The position numbers and the translations under genes were made by a program. 64,000 nt of DNA. Source: DASSUW01 sp036257565. GTDB lineage: Bacteria; Actinomycetota; Thermoleophilia; Solirubrobacterales; Solirubrobacteraceae. The stretch covers positions 1-64,000 of the forward strand of contig DATAFH010000013.1 in the NCBI GenBank assembly GCA_036257565.1. The letters run 5' to 3'. Below, one piece after another: positions 8,960-18,147 of the stretch; positions within the stretch are counted from its first letter, which is position 1, and every line of letters starts with the position of its first letter. The notes beneath the pieces are model-generated. The model ran no database searches. It worked only from the letters and a program-made list of their open reading frames with translations, and was not told the origin of the DNA.

Positions 8960-9544
8960 AACCGGAGGGATCGGCGAACGTCAAGCTGTCGCCAACCAAC
9001 TTCGAGCATGACGGACGCGCCTGGATGACGCCCTAACCATGATTGCAGCGCCGCGACCATCGGCGGCAGCCGAGCTGAGCGCACTCCAGGGCGTCGGCCT
9101 TGCGCCACTTCCACGGGACGGGCCGACAGACCTGTGACGTCCCCGACGTCGAGCTCGAGCGGTTCTCTCTGCAGACTCGAGGCGAGCTCCGCCTGCTCCT
9201 CGGGATCGCGGTCGGAATAACCGGCGAACGAGCAGTGGGACCTCGCTCATTGCCAGACCGTACCGCGCCCGCACACGAGAGCAAGCGCCACCAGCGCTCC
9301 GGCTGCTCCTACTCGCGGGCCAAGGCACGACCGGTCCGCGCGGGAACCGCGCAAACCGCAAATGCCGGATCGCCGGCGTCGAGCGAGCGAAGGCCTCCAG
9401 GCGAAAGCAGTGGCGCGTCGACTCCTGCTGCCGCCCTCGTTCTTGCGGTGTGGTCGCCGTCTGCGAGACTGGAGGCACGCTTCGGGTTCTTCGCTCCTCC
9501 TGCCCCCACGCGCATCCTCCTGAGAGGGGCTAGAGAGGGGCCTT
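8960..9544 (+). other. 585-base stretch with no recognisable gene
   Basis: This stretch separates the caspase-like remnant from the STAS gene. Frames are open on both strands, but the encoded peptides are low-complexity Arg/Ser/Pro/Gly and none shows a domain or hydrophobic pattern I recognise. A ribosome-binding-like GAGAGGGG lies at the right-hand edge just before the STAS start. It may hold the decayed upstream part of the caspase locus (inference). Confidence 0.4.
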
Positions 9545-9947
9545 GTGTCCTCAGAGCACCCCGCCAGATCGCTCGCAGAACGGCTCGCCGCAGAGCAGTT
9601 GGCCGTCGAGGCTCGAACGCACCGTCGCACAGCCCTGGTCGCGCTTCGCGGCGAACTCGACCTTCTCACAGTGTCAAAGGTCGCAGAGGTGCTTGACGGC
9701 CTGGAACCACGCCCCGATGGCCTGCGACACGTCGTGCTGGACCTGCGCGGCCTGACGTTCATGGACGTGCGCGGGTTGAAGGAGCTCATCAGGCAGAATG
9801 AGCTCGCCCGCAGCAACCGCCACAACCTCGCCGTGGTGCGCGGCACGGGCCGCGATCCAGCGGGTGCTGGAGCTGACCGGGGTTGAAAAGATGCTCGTCC
9901 TCGTGGACGACCCCGACGACCTGGTGCCGCCACCCGTCACGCACTGA
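9545..9947 (+). pseudogene. STAS-domain anti-sigma-factor antagonist-like gene with a one-base frameshift
   Basis: Residues 20-95 form a STAS domain: RTALVALRGELDLLTVSKV, then HVVLDLRGLTFMDVRGLKEL. The site that in SpoIIAA-type antagonists carries the phosphorylated Ser (D-S-S-G or D-S-x-G) reads D-V-R-G here, so the Ser is missing. The chain reads AVVRGT, then the frame slips at the GGG near 9849. One base over, it continues AAIQRVLELTGVEKML, a normal STAS ending, and stops at 9947. In the original frame it ends at 9886 with a random tail. One extra G explains this. The likely role was in an anti-sigma partner switch; no partner kinase is adjacent. The next 265 bases (9948-10212) show no gene. 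Confidence 0.7.
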
Positions 9948-10212
9948 CCTGGCGTCGGCCACGGGATCGCCAGCCACTGCTGCACTGGAGGCGAGGCTGT
10001 CGCACAAACCAGTCCGCAACCGGTCTGTTAGTCAGTCGCGGGACAACACTCGCCCGATCGGCCGTGGCCGCCGGCGTAGGCGACGATCCGTCTCAAGCCA
10101 TCGGGAGAAATACGGCATGGCACGGGCCGGCCTCCAGCCACTCGTCGCACACAGCGGCGTCCGGCCGGGGCCGCCGGATGCTGTCCGAGGAGACGCCTAG
10201 TCTTGGCTGCCC

Positions 10213-13200
10213 GTGACGGCTCCCGGCTGCGCCCATCTCCACGTCCACTCCGAGTACTCGCTGCTCGACGGCGCCTGCCGGATCGACCAGCTCGCCGAGC
10301 GGGCCGCGAGCTTCGGCCAGCCGGCCATCGGCCTCACGGACCACGGCGTGATGAACGGCGCGGTGGAGCTGTACAAGGCAGCGCTGAAGCACCAGATCAA
10401 GCCGATCGTCGGGCTCGAGGCCTACTACGTCGACGACCGCCACGCGCGCGACGGCAAGATCGAGCGGAATCACCTGACGCTCCTGGCCGAGACGCCGGAA
10501 GGGCTGAGGAATCTCGTGAAGCTGTCCAGCGCCGGCTTCCTCGAGGGCCTGTACCGCGGCAAGCCGGGGGTGGACCTCGAGTTGCTCGAGCGCCACGCGC
10601 AAGGCGTGATCTGCCTGACCGGCTGCCTCGCCGCCCGCACCAGCCAGCGCATCCTCCAGGGCAAGCCCAAGCAGGCCCGCGCCCACCTCGACGAGCTCGT
10701 GCAGGCCTTCGGGCCCGAGCAGGTCTACTTCGAAGTCCAGCGCAACGGGCTCGCCGAGCAACAGCAGGTCAACGCGGCGATCAAGGGCTTCGCGCAGGAG
10801 ATGAACCGGCCGCTCGTCGCGACCGCCGACGTGCACTACCTCCGCCGGGAGGACTTCCACCACCACGCCGCGCTGCTGTGCGTGCAGACGAAGTCGACGC
10901 TCGCGCAACCCAAGATGAGCTTCGAGACGAACGAGTTCTTCCTCAAGTCGCCCGAGGAGATGGCGGCCTCGTTCGCCGAGATGCCGGAGGCCCTCGCCTC
11001 CACCCTCGAGATCGCCGAGCGTTGCGACGTGAGCATCGAGCTCGGCAAGCAGCTCATCCCGCGCTTCGACTGCCCGGACGGCAAGGACGAGAAGGCGTAC
11101 CTGCGCGAGCTCGTGCTCGAAGGGCTGAGCCGCCGCTACGGCGACCCGCCGCCGGCCGAGGCGATCGAGCGCATGGACATGGAGCTCGGCGTCGTCGACC
11201 GCATGGGCTTCAACGCCTACTTCCTGATCGTGTGGGATTTCGTGCGGTATGCGAAAGAGAACGGCATCGCGGTCGGCCCCGGCCGCGGCAGCGCCGCCGG
11301 CAGCCTCGTCGCGTACTGCCTGCAGATCACGGACGTCGACCCGCTCCGCTACGACCTCCTGTTCGAGCGCTTCCTCAACGCCGAGCGGGTCTCGATGCCG
11401 GACATCGACATCGACTTCTCCGTGCGCGGGCGCGAGCGCGTTATCCGCTACGTCACCGCGAAGTACGGCTCAGACCGCGTGGCGCAGATCATCACCTTCG
11501 GCAAGATGTTCCCGCGCGCGGCCACGCGCGACGCCGCGCGCGTGCTCGGGCACGAATACGGGGCGGGAGACCGGTTGGCCAAGCTCATCCCCGACCCGAT
11601 CATGGGCCGCCCGCCGAGCTTCGAGGACTGCCTGCAGCCCGGCACCGAGCTGGCCGCCGAGGTCTCGAGAGACCCCACCGCGAAGCAGATCGTGGATGTG
11701 GCGAGGGGCCTGGAAGGCATCGTCCGCAACGCGTCGATCCACGCCGCCGCGGTCGTGATCTCCGACCGGCCGCTGACCGACATCGTCCCGCTCCAGCTAG
11801 CCGACGCCGGCACGACCGACGACGGCCAGAAGGCCTACCGCACGGTCACGCAGTACTCCATGAAGCCGATCGAGGAGATCGGCCTTCTGAAGATGGACTT
11901 CCTCGGTCTGCGCAACCTCGACGTGATCGAGGACACGCTGTCGATCATCGAGCGCTCGACGGGCGAGCGGCTGGACATGACCGCGCTCCCGCTCGACGAC
12001 GAGAAGACCTACGCGATGATGGCCCGGGGCGACTCGGTGGGCGTGTTCCAGTTCGAGTCCGAGGGCATGCGCGAGGCGCTCAAGAAGGTCCAGCCGACGG
12101 AGTTCGAGGACCTCGTCGCGCTCAACGCGCTCTACCGCCCCGGGGCGATGGACCAGATCCCCACGTACGCCAGGGGCAAGCGCAACCCGGAGACCATCAG
12201 CTACATCGACGACCGCCTGCGGTCGATCACGGAGACGACCAAGGGCGTCATCCTCTACCAGGAGCAGGCGATGCAGATCGCCAAGTCGCTCGCCGGCTTC
12301 TCCGGGCCGAAGGCGGACGACCTGCGCAAGGCGATCGGCAAGAAGAACCGCGAGGCGATGGCCAAGCTCAAGCCCGAGTTCGTCGAGGGCTGCCGGGCGT
12401 CGGGCACGGCGCCGGACGTGATCGAGGCGCTGTGGAACGTCAACGAGCGGTCGGCCGACTACTCGTTCAATCGCTCCCACGCGGCGTGCTACGGGCTGAT
12501 CTCCTACCGCACGGCGTGGCTGAAGGCCAACTACCCGTCCGAGTACATGGCCGCGCTCATCTCCTCGGTGATGGACACCAAGGACAAGGTCCCGTTCTTC
12601 GTCGCCCAGACGGAGAGCATGGGCATCGAGATCCTGCCGCCGGACGTCAACGAGTCCGACCACGAGTTCATGGTCGTGGACGGCAACATCCGCTTCGGGC
12701 TCGACGCGGTGAAGGGCGTCGGCTTCGCCGCCGTGGAGGCGATCAAGCGCGCGCGTGAGACCGGTGGCCCCTTCACCAGCCTATGGGACTTCTGCGAGCG
12801 CGTCGACTGCCGCGCGGTGAACAAGAAGGCGATCGAGGCGCTGATCAAGTGCGGCGCCTTCGGCTCCACGGGCGCGACACGGCGCGGGATGCTCGACGTC
12901 CTCGAGGCGGCTCAGGGGGCCGGTCAGAAGGCCCAGCTCGACGCCCAGATCGGCCAGGGCTCGATCTTCGACCTCGGCGGCTTCGGCGACGCCGCCGCCC
13001 CCAGCGCGTTCACGCCGGCCCACCCGCCGATCCCCGACCACGAGTACGAGCGTCCCGAGCTGCTCGCGCTGGAGCGGGAGTCGGTCGGCGTCTTCATCAC
13101 CGAGCACCCGCTCAAGCGCGTCCGCGAGGCGCTGCGCATGAAGGCTGACTGCAGCTGCGCCCAGCTGCCCGAGCAGCGCGACGGCGACTGGGTCAAGGTC

Positions 13201-13749
13201 GGCGGCATGATCACGGAGTCCAAGAAGATCCGCACCCGCACGGGGACGCCGATGATGTTCGCCACGCTCGACGACCTCGACGGGAGCGTGGAGATCGTCG
13301 TCTTCGAGAAGACGCTCGAGGCGGTCCAGCAGGTGATCGCGGCCGACCAGATCGTGGTCGTCCGCGGCCGCGTCGACCACAAGGAGGCCGGCAAGAGCTG
13401 CATCATCGTCCAGGACGCCGAGCGGTTCGATCCGTCGGACGCCGAGATTGAGAAGGCGAAGGAGCAGGTCGCCCGCCTGGCCGCCAGCACCATCCGCGAA
13501 CCCGTGCGCCGGCGCGTCGACGCCGCCAAGCTCGGCGCCGCGGTGATCGACGACCTGCGCGACCTCTTCGAGCGCTACCCCGGCGACGCCGAGTTCGTGC
13601 TCGAGGTCGACACCCGGACGGGCGTCCGCTGCCTGCGGTTCGGCGAGGGCTTCAAGGTCCCCGCACGCAACGCCGCGCTGGCCGCCGAGCTCGACCGCCT
13701 GCTAGGCCCTGCTCCGGCCGCGGCACCGGCCGAGCACGTGGCCGCCTAG
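10213..13749 (+). CDS. dnaE: DNA polymerase III alpha subunit
   Basis: 1178 residues from a GTG, full length for DnaE1, the replicative polymerase catalytic subunit. The N-terminal PHP domain begins at once (CAHLHVHSEYSLLDGACRI). The palm carries GPGRGSAAGSLVAYCL and the catalytic aspartates in PDIDIDF (D397 and D399). The fingers and beta-binding region follow. An OB-fold lies near residues 995-1060 (VKVGGMITESKKI, then MFATLDDLDGSVEIVVFE). Several PHP metal-ligand histidines are present (HLHVH, H48-like TDHG), so an intact PHP site is plausible. Its stop overlaps that of nfo on the other strand (CTAG). Confidence 0.97.
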   Translation: MTAPGCAHLHVHSEYSLLDGACRIDQLAERAASFGQPAIGLTDHGVMNGAVELYKAALKHQIKPIVGLEAYYVDDRHARDGKIERNHLTLLAETPEGLRNLVKLSSAGFLEGLYRGKPGVDLELLERHAQGVICLTGCLAARTSQRILQGKPKQARAHLDELVQAFGPEQVYFEVQRNGLAEQQQVNAAIKGFAQEMNRPLVATADVHYLRREDFHHHAALLCVQTKSTLAQPKMSFETNEFFLKSPEEMAASFAEMPEALASTLEIAERCDVSIELGKQLIPRFDCPDGKDEKAYLRELVLEGLSRRYGDPPPAEAIERMDMELGVVDRMGFNAYFLIVWDFVRYAKENGIAVGPGRGSAAGSLVAYCLQITDVDPLRYDLLFERFLNAERVSMPDIDIDFSVRGRERVIRYVTAKYGSDRVAQIITFGKMFPRAATRDAARVLGHEYGAGDRLAKLIPDPIMGRPPSFEDCLQPGTELAAEVSRDPTAKQIVDVARGLEGIVRNASIHAAAVVISDRPLTDIVPLQLADAGTTDDGQKAYRTVTQYSMKPIEEIGLLKMDFLGLRNLDVIEDTLSIIERSTGERLDMTALPLDDEKTYAMMARGDSVGVFQFESEGMREALKKVQPTEFEDLVALNALYRPGAMDQIPTYARGKRNPETISYIDDRLRSITETTKGVILYQEQAMQIAKSLAGFSGPKADDLRKAIGKKNREAMAKLKPEFVEGCRASGTAPDVIEALWNVNERSADYSFNRSHAACYGLISYRTAWLKANYPSEYMAALISSVMDTKDKVPFFVAQTESMGIEILPPDVNESDHEFMVVDGNIRFGLDAVKGVGFAAVEAIKRARETGGPFTSLWDFCERVDCRAVNKKAIEALIKCGAFGSTGATRRGMLDVLEAAQGAGQKAQLDAQIGQGSIFDLGGFGDAAAPSAFTPAHPPIPDHEYERPELLALERESVGVFITEHPLKRVREALRMKADCSCAQLPEQRDGDWVKVGGMITESKKIRTRTGTPMMFATLDDLDGSVEIVVFEKTLEAVQQVIAADQIVVVRGRVDHKEAGKSCIIVQDAERFDPSDAEIEKAKEQVARLAASTIREPVRRRVDAAKLGAAVIDDLRDLFERYPGDAEFVLEVDTRTGVRCLRFGEGFKVPARNAALAAELDRLLGPAPAAAPAEHVAA

Positions 13750-14612
13750 ATCCGCGCGGTCAGGCCCTCCGCGCGCAGGCGCCAGGCGTTCGCGATGTCC
13801 ACGGGCTCGACCGCCTTTCCGGAGGCGCCCGGCCCCTCGAAGATGCACGGCAGGCCCTCGAAGCGCGGCTCCGACAGGAACGCGGCGCAGCCTTCGACCC
13901 CGATCTCGCCGTCGCCCAGGTTGGCGTGGCGATCTCGGTTCGAGCCCAGCTCGGTCATCGAGTCGTTGACGTGCAGGGTGCCGAGGCGATCGAGCCCCAC
14001 GATGCGGTCGAACTCGTCGAGCACGCTGGACAGCGACTCCGCGGTGCGCACGTCGTAGCCGCTGGCCAGCAGGTGGCACGAGTCGAGGCACGCGCCCAGG
14101 CGCTTGCCGCCGCCGGCGTGCTCGATCAGCGTCGCGAGCTCCTCGAACGTGCGGCCGAGCGTGCCGCCCGCGCCGGCGGTGTTCTCCAGGTGCAGGGCAC
14201 AGCCCTCGGACTCGGCGAGCGCCTCCTTGATCGCCTCCGCGGCGCGGCTCAGCGCGGGATCGACCTCGCCGCCGTTCTTGAGCGCCGACCCCGGGTGGAG
14301 GACGACCGCCTCCGCGCCGAGCGCCGCGCCCGCCTGCAGCGAGGCGGCCAGCGAGGCGACCGACCTCGCGCGGATCTCCGCATCCTTGGAGGCGCAGTTG
14401 AGCAGGTAGACGGCGTGGATGACGAGGGCCTGCACGTCGGAGGCTTCCATGGCCTCGCGGAACGCGTCGACCTGGTCTTTCGTGTAGCTCGTCGGCTTCC
14501 AGGCGCGGGGGTTCTGGTTGAACATCTGGATCGCGCGGCAGGCCCGCTCGCTGCCGCGCTCGACCGCCCTCGCGGGGCCGCCGGCGGGGGAGACGTGGGC
14601 GCCGATCAACAT
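13746..14612 (-). CDS. nfo: Endonuclease IV (AP endonuclease)
   Basis: 288 residues, normal for Nfo, the metal-dependent enzyme that cuts 5' to abasic sites in base-excision repair. It begins MLIGAHVSPAGG and shows the family blocks AIQMFNQNPRAWKP, VIHAVYLLNCAS, VLHPGSALKNGG and HLENTAGAGGTLGRTFEEL. Later blocks are ACLDSCHLLASGYD, LHVNDSMTELGSNRDRHANLGDG and IFEGPG. The His, Glu and Asp residues that bind the zinc cluster are visible in these blocks. It is convergent with dnaE, with the two stop codons sharing bases, and divergent from gltX with only about 30 bases between starts. Confidence 0.95.
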   Translation of the reverse strand: MLIGAHVSPAGGPARAVERGSERACRAIQMFNQNPRAWKPTSYTKDQVDAFREAMEASDVQALVIHAVYLLNCASKDAEIRARSVASLAASLQAGAALGAEAVVLHPGSALKNGGEVDPALSRAAEAIKEALAESEGCALHLENTAGAGGTLGRTFEELATLIEHAGGGKRLGACLDSCHLLASGYDVRTAESLSSVLDEFDRIVGLDRLGTLHVNDSMTELGSNRDRHANLGDGEIGVEGCAAFLSEPRFEGLPCIFEGPGASGKAVEPVDIANAWRLRAEGLTARI

Positions 14613-14641
14613 GGGGCGGGCATCGTGGCATGCTTACCCCC

Positions 14642-15979
14642 ATGCGGGTACGGTTCCCTCCTTCGCCGACGGGGGCGCTGCACATCGGCAATGCGAGGAC
14701 GGCGCTCTACAACTGGTTGATGGCGCGCGGGCAGGGCGGGCAGCTCGTCCTGCGGATCGAGGACACCGACCGCGAGCGCTCCACCCCGGAAAACGTCCAG
14801 ACGATCTTCGACTCCCTGGAGTGGCTCGGTATCGACTGGGACGAGGGGCCGATCTACCAGTCCGCCAACGCCGACCGCCACGCCGAGGTCGTCGAGCAGC
14901 TGATCGACGGCGGCCACGCCTACCGCTCGAACGCCGGCCCCGAGGAAGTGCGGGCGTTCAAGGAGCGCCACGGCAACCGCGGCTTCCGCGGGGAGGACGA
15001 GGGCACGGGCGCGGTGCGCCTGCGGGTCCCGGACGAGGGCACGACTGTCGTCCGCGACGTCATCCGCGGCGAGACGCCGTTCGAGAACGCGCTGCTCGAC
15101 GACCTGGTGATCGCGCGCGCGGACAGCACGCCGGTCTACCACCTGGCGGTCGTCGTGGACGACGCCGACGCCGGCATCACGCACGTGGTGCGCGGCGCCG
15201 ACCACTACTCCAACACGCCCAAGCAGATGCTCATCCATCAGGCGATGGGCGCTCCGACCCCGGTCTACGGCCACCTGCCGCTGCTCCACGGGCCGGACGG
15301 CAAGAAGCTCTCCAAGCGGCATGGCGCCACGTCTGTGGAGGACCTGCGGGAGGCCGGCTACCTGCCCGAGGCGGTGCTCAACTACATCGCGCTGCTCGGC
15401 TGGGGCTACGACGACGAGACGACCTTCCACAGCATTCCCGAGCTTCAGGAGCGCTTCCGGCTCGAGCGCGTCTCCAAGGCGCCGGCGGTGTTCGACGAGC
15501 AGAAGCTGCGGTGGATGAACGGACGCTACCTGCGGGAGATGGACGTCGACGAGCTGACCCGGCGGCTCGAGGAGCACACCGGGCGCTCGGGATTGCGGGA
15601 CGCGGTGGCCATCTCGCAGGACAAGATCAGCACGCTCGCCGAGTTCTGGCCGCTCGCCCGCTTCTTCTTCGACGGCCCGGCGGACGATCCGGCGGCCCGC
15701 GAGCGCGTACTCGACGCGCCCGGCGGCCGCGATGCGCTGGCCGGCGCCCGGGCGGCGCTGGAGGCCGTCCCGGAGCCCTGGACCGAGGAATCCGTGCAGG
15801 CGGCGCTCGACGGCGTGGCCGAGCAGATGGGGGTCAAGCGCAAACAGGTGTTCCAGCCGCTGCGGGTAGCAGTCGCCGGAACCACCGTGTCACCGGGTAT
15901 CTTCGAGACGGTCGCGCTCCTCGGGCGCGACGAGACCCTGACAAGGGTGGACCATGCGCTCAACGGGAGGGCGAGTTGA
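14642..15979 (+). CDS. gltX: Glutamyl-tRNA synthetase
   Basis: 445 residues from the ATG at 14642, preferred over an ATG 12 bases upstream because MRVRFPPSPTG is the canonical beginning. The class I HIGH-type motif is in SPTGALHIGNART and the KMSKS-type loop is KKLSKRHG. The RIEDTDRERS block binds Glu and ATP. The anticodon-binding helical domain follows to residue 445. Because GatCAB is also encoded in this window (43.3-46.4 kb), this enzyme may be non-discriminating and charge tRNA-Gln with Glu (inference). The stop overlaps the next gene's TTG start. Confidence 0.96.
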   Translation: MRVRFPPSPTGALHIGNARTALYNWLMARGQGGQLVLRIEDTDRERSTPENVQTIFDSLEWLGIDWDEGPIYQSANADRHAEVVEQLIDGGHAYRSNAGPEEVRAFKERHGNRGFRGEDEGTGAVRLRVPDEGTTVVRDVIRGETPFENALLDDLVIARADSTPVYHLAVVVDDADAGITHVVRGADHYSNTPKQMLIHQAMGAPTPVYGHLPLLHGPDGKKLSKRHGATSVEDLREAGYLPEAVLNYIALLGWGYDDETTFHSIPELQERFRLERVSKAPAVFDEQKLRWMNGRYLREMDVDELTRRLEEHTGRSGLRDAVAISQDKISTLAEFWPLARFFFDGPADDPAARERVLDAPGGRDALAGARAALEAVPEPWTEESVQAALDGVAEQMGVKRKQVFQPLRVAVAGTTVSPGIFETVALLGRDETLTRVDHALNGRAS

Positions 15980-17214
15980 ATCGGCAGGACGGCGGGGTCG
16001 GCGGCTCAACGATCCGTCCAGAGATGCCGATAGAGGGTGAAGGCCGGGGCGATCCCGGCACCCCGCTCTCCGAGCCGCCATCCGTGACGCCCGACGACCG
16101 CCTGATGCCCCCTTCCTCACCTCCCACCAGCCCGCCCCGGACGCCCACCCGCGGCGACGGTGCTCGCGAGCCGTATTCGGTCGTCGGCCGCGCCCGCAAC
16201 GAGGGCCACGGCAAGCGCCTGACCGCGGCGTTCGAGGCGCTAGAGGTCTTCCCGGCGCTCGCGGAGTCCCGCAACCGGCTGCTCGAGCTCGTGTCCGAGG
16301 AGCGGCCGTCGACGGGCGAGGTCGTGCGCGCGATCGAGTCCGACGTCGCGCTCGTGATCTCGGTGCTGCGCCTGGCCAACGGGCTCGACTCGCCGCGGCG
16401 CGGCCAGGTCGAGTCGATCGTCGGCTCGGTCGAGGTCCTGTCTCCCGAGGCCGTCCAGCGCCTGGCCGCCGACGCCGAGACGTTCGAGTTCTTTGAGCGC
16501 GGCAAGACGTGGGACGCTGCCCCGGAGCGCTTCCGCCTGCACGCGGTGGCCGTCCAGCGCGCGGCCGACCGCCTGGCCGCCGCCTCGGGCTACGCCCACC
16601 GCGACCGGCTGCTGGTCACCGCGCTGCTTCACGACGTCGGCAAGCTCGTCCTCATGCACGCGTACCCCGGCTACCCGCGCCAGGTCCACGGGCCGGCGCG
16701 CACGCCGGAGGAGCGGCTGCACTACGAGCGCCGCGAGCTGGGCGTCGACCACGCGCTGGTCGGCGGCGTGCTCGCCCGCCGGTGGAACATGCCGAAGGCG
16801 GTCGCCTCGGCAATTGAGCGCCATCACTCCGACGACGCCGACGGCGACAGCGCGTTCGTCCGCCTCGCGGACATGCTCGCGCACTACTCGCAGGGCTCGC
16901 CGGTCTCCTCGACCGAGTTGCTGCGGGCCGCCCGGGCAGTCGGCTTCGGGCCGAGCGAGCTGCGCGCCGTGCTCTACGACCTTCCGTACCCGAGCAAGGA
17001 CCGCCCGCGCTCCGTTGAGCCGTGCCCGCTCTCCACGCGCGAGCTCGAGGTGCTCAAGCGGCTCGCCCAGGGCATGGTCTACAAGCAGATCGCGCTCGAG
17101 CTCTCGCTCTCCACGAGCACGGTCCGCACGCACCTGCACAACATCTACGGCAAGCTCGGCGCAGTCGACCGCGCCCAGGCCGTGCTCCACGCCACCGAGC
17201 GCGGCTGGCTCTAA
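15976..17214 (+). CDS. HDOD-domain signalling protein with C-terminal LuxR helix-turn-helix
   Basis: 412 residues from a TTG at 15976. GGGAGG lies five bases upstream, and the start overlaps the gltX stop (TTGA), which decides it. After a proline-rich disordered lead of about 75 residues comes an HDOD/HD-like domain (about 85-310) with LLVTALLHDVGKLVLMHAYPG and an IERHHSDDADGD block, keeping the HD metal pair. Residues 345-412 are a LuxR-type DNA-binding domain: PLSTRELEVLKRLAQGM, then YKQIALELSLSTSTVRTHLHNIYGKLG. It looks like a one-component regulator whose input is the HDOD/HD region; signal and targets are unknown. Translational coupling to gltX is notable. Confidence 0.85.
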   Translation: MNRQDGGVGGSTIRPEMPIEGEGRGDPGTPLSEPPSVTPDDRLMPPSSPPTSPPRTPTRGDGAREPYSVVGRARNEGHGKRLTAAFEALEVFPALAESRNRLLELVSEERPSTGEVVRAIESDVALVISVLRLANGLDSPRRGQVESIVGSVEVLSPEAVQRLAADAETFEFFERGKTWDAAPERFRLHAVAVQRAADRLAAASGYAHRDRLLVTALLHDVGKLVLMHAYPGYPRQVHGPARTPEERLHYERRELGVDHALVGGVLARRWNMPKAVASAIERHHSDDADGDSAFVRLADMLAHYSQGSPVSSTELLRAARAVGFGPSELRAVLYDLPYPSKDRPRSVEPCPLSTRELEVLKRLAQGMVYKQIALELSLSTSTVRTHLHNIYGKLGAVDRAQAVLHATERGWL

Positions 17215-17266
17215 GCCTGAATCCACCGATCCCCGAGGCACCACGGATCGTCGGTGTATCCAGGCT
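17214..17266. terminator. Long palindrome between convergent genes, likely bidirectional terminator
   Basis: The outer arms AGCCTG (17214-17219) and CAGGCT (17261-17266) pair perfectly. Inside, CCACCGATCC faces GGATCG-T-CGGTG with one bulge. The element begins in the TAA stop of the HDOD-LuxR gene and ends in the stop of the vanZ-like gene coming the other way, an ideal place for a two-way terminator. There is no T-run. A clearly related palindrome lies at 46398-46456. Confidence 0.65.
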
Positions 17267-17621
17267 AGCCCCGCTGGAGGGCCCGGCGCCGGTGCCGCGA
17301 GTAGAGCAGGGCGGCGATCGCCATCCCGGTCGCGTCGATGAGCACGTCGACCGGCGTGCCGTAGCGCCCTGTGACGAACGTCTGGTGGAACTCGTCCGTC
17401 GCGGCGTAGGCGAGCGTGATGGCGGTCGCCGCCAGCGGGTGCCGGTGGCCGAGCGCGCGCTGCCACAGCAGCCAGAGGAGCCCGTACTCCGCCATGTGGG
17501 CGAGTTTGCGCAGCAGCAGATCCCACGCCCCGAGGCCGGTCCCGAGGTCGGGCTGGTCGGAGAAGACGAAGATCAGGGCCATCAGGGCCAGGGGCGGCCC
17601 GAAGCGGGAGACGGCGCGCAT
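17265..17621 (-). CDS. VanZ-like membrane protein
   Basis: 118 residues from the ATG at 17621 (MRAVSRFGPPLALMALIFVF); longer in-frame extensions overlap the divergent Rrf2 gene and look like noise. Four hydrophobic segments are separated by the VanZ-family signature: FSDQPDLG after the first helix, the block LLRKLAHMAEYGLLWLLWQ, and ATDEFHQTFVTGRYGTPVDVLIDATG near the end. VanZ family proteins are small membrane proteins; the founding member gives low-level teicoplanin resistance, but most have no proven function. No other glycopeptide-resistance gene is nearby. Confidence 0.85.
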   Translation of the reverse strand: MRAVSRFGPPLALMALIFVFSDQPDLGTGLGAWDLLLRKLAHMAEYGLLWLLWQRALGHRHPLAATAITLAYAATDEFHQTFVTGRYGTPVDVLIDATGMAIAALLYSRHRRRALQRG

Positions 17622-17649
17622 CGGCCGGTGATGGTGGCAGGATGAGACG

Positions 17650-18042
17650 GTGCTCTCGATCACCACGAAGTCCCCGTACGCGGTCCGCGCCCTGGCGGAG
17701 CTCGCCCGCAGCGGCGCCGCCGGCCCCGTGCCGATCGGCGAGCTCGCCAAGCGCCGCGACATCCCCGTCCAGTTCCTCGAGCAGCTGTTCGCCGCCCTCC
17801 GGCGGGCGGGCGTGCTGAAGTCCCAGCGCGGCGTCAAGGGCGGCTACTCGTTCGCCCGCGACCCCTCACAGGTCACCGTGCTCGAGGTCGTCGAGCTGCT
17901 CGACGGGCCGGTGGGCGCCGGTGCCGAGGGCATCTTCGCCGAGTCTGCGGCCGCGGCCCGCGCGGTGCTCGAGGCGGCCACGATCGCGGACGTCGTGGAG
18001 CGCGAGAACCGCCAGGCCGGCGCGCACATGTACTACATCTGA
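17650..18042 (+). CDS. Rrf2-family regulator, CymR-like
   Basis: 130 residues starting at a GTG. The winged helix-turn-helix reads SITTKSPYAVRALAELARSG and VQFLEQLFAALRRAGVLKSQRG, then VKGGYSFARDPSQVTV. There are no cysteines at all, so it cannot hold the Fe-S cluster of IscR or NsrR. The C-terminus ends MYYI, like the YMFYI end of CymR, the Bacillus cysteine-metabolism repressor that works with CysK. Cysteine genes cysK and cysE lie 3-7 kb downstream in this window. A cysteine/sulfur regulator is a reasonable inference, not shown. It is divergent from the vanZ-like gene. Confidence 0.8.
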   Translation: MLSITTKSPYAVRALAELARSGAAGPVPIGELAKRRDIPVQFLEQLFAALRRAGVLKSQRGVKGGYSFARDPSQVTVLEVVELLDGPVGAGAEGIFAESAAAARAVLEAATIADVVERENRQAGAHMYYI

Positions 18043-18147
18043 GCGACGCGCGCCCGGCCGCCGTCCCTGGTCAGTCCTTGTCTGGATCCCGAGCGCGCGC
18101 CGCGTACAGGCAAAGACGCGCGAGCGCGCAGAAGGTTCGGTGTAAAG

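Noticed and set aside
10203..12758. An 851-codon frame within dnaE
   Set aside because: Arg/Ala/Pro-rich with no motif; the +0 frame is clearly DnaE. Shadow frame.
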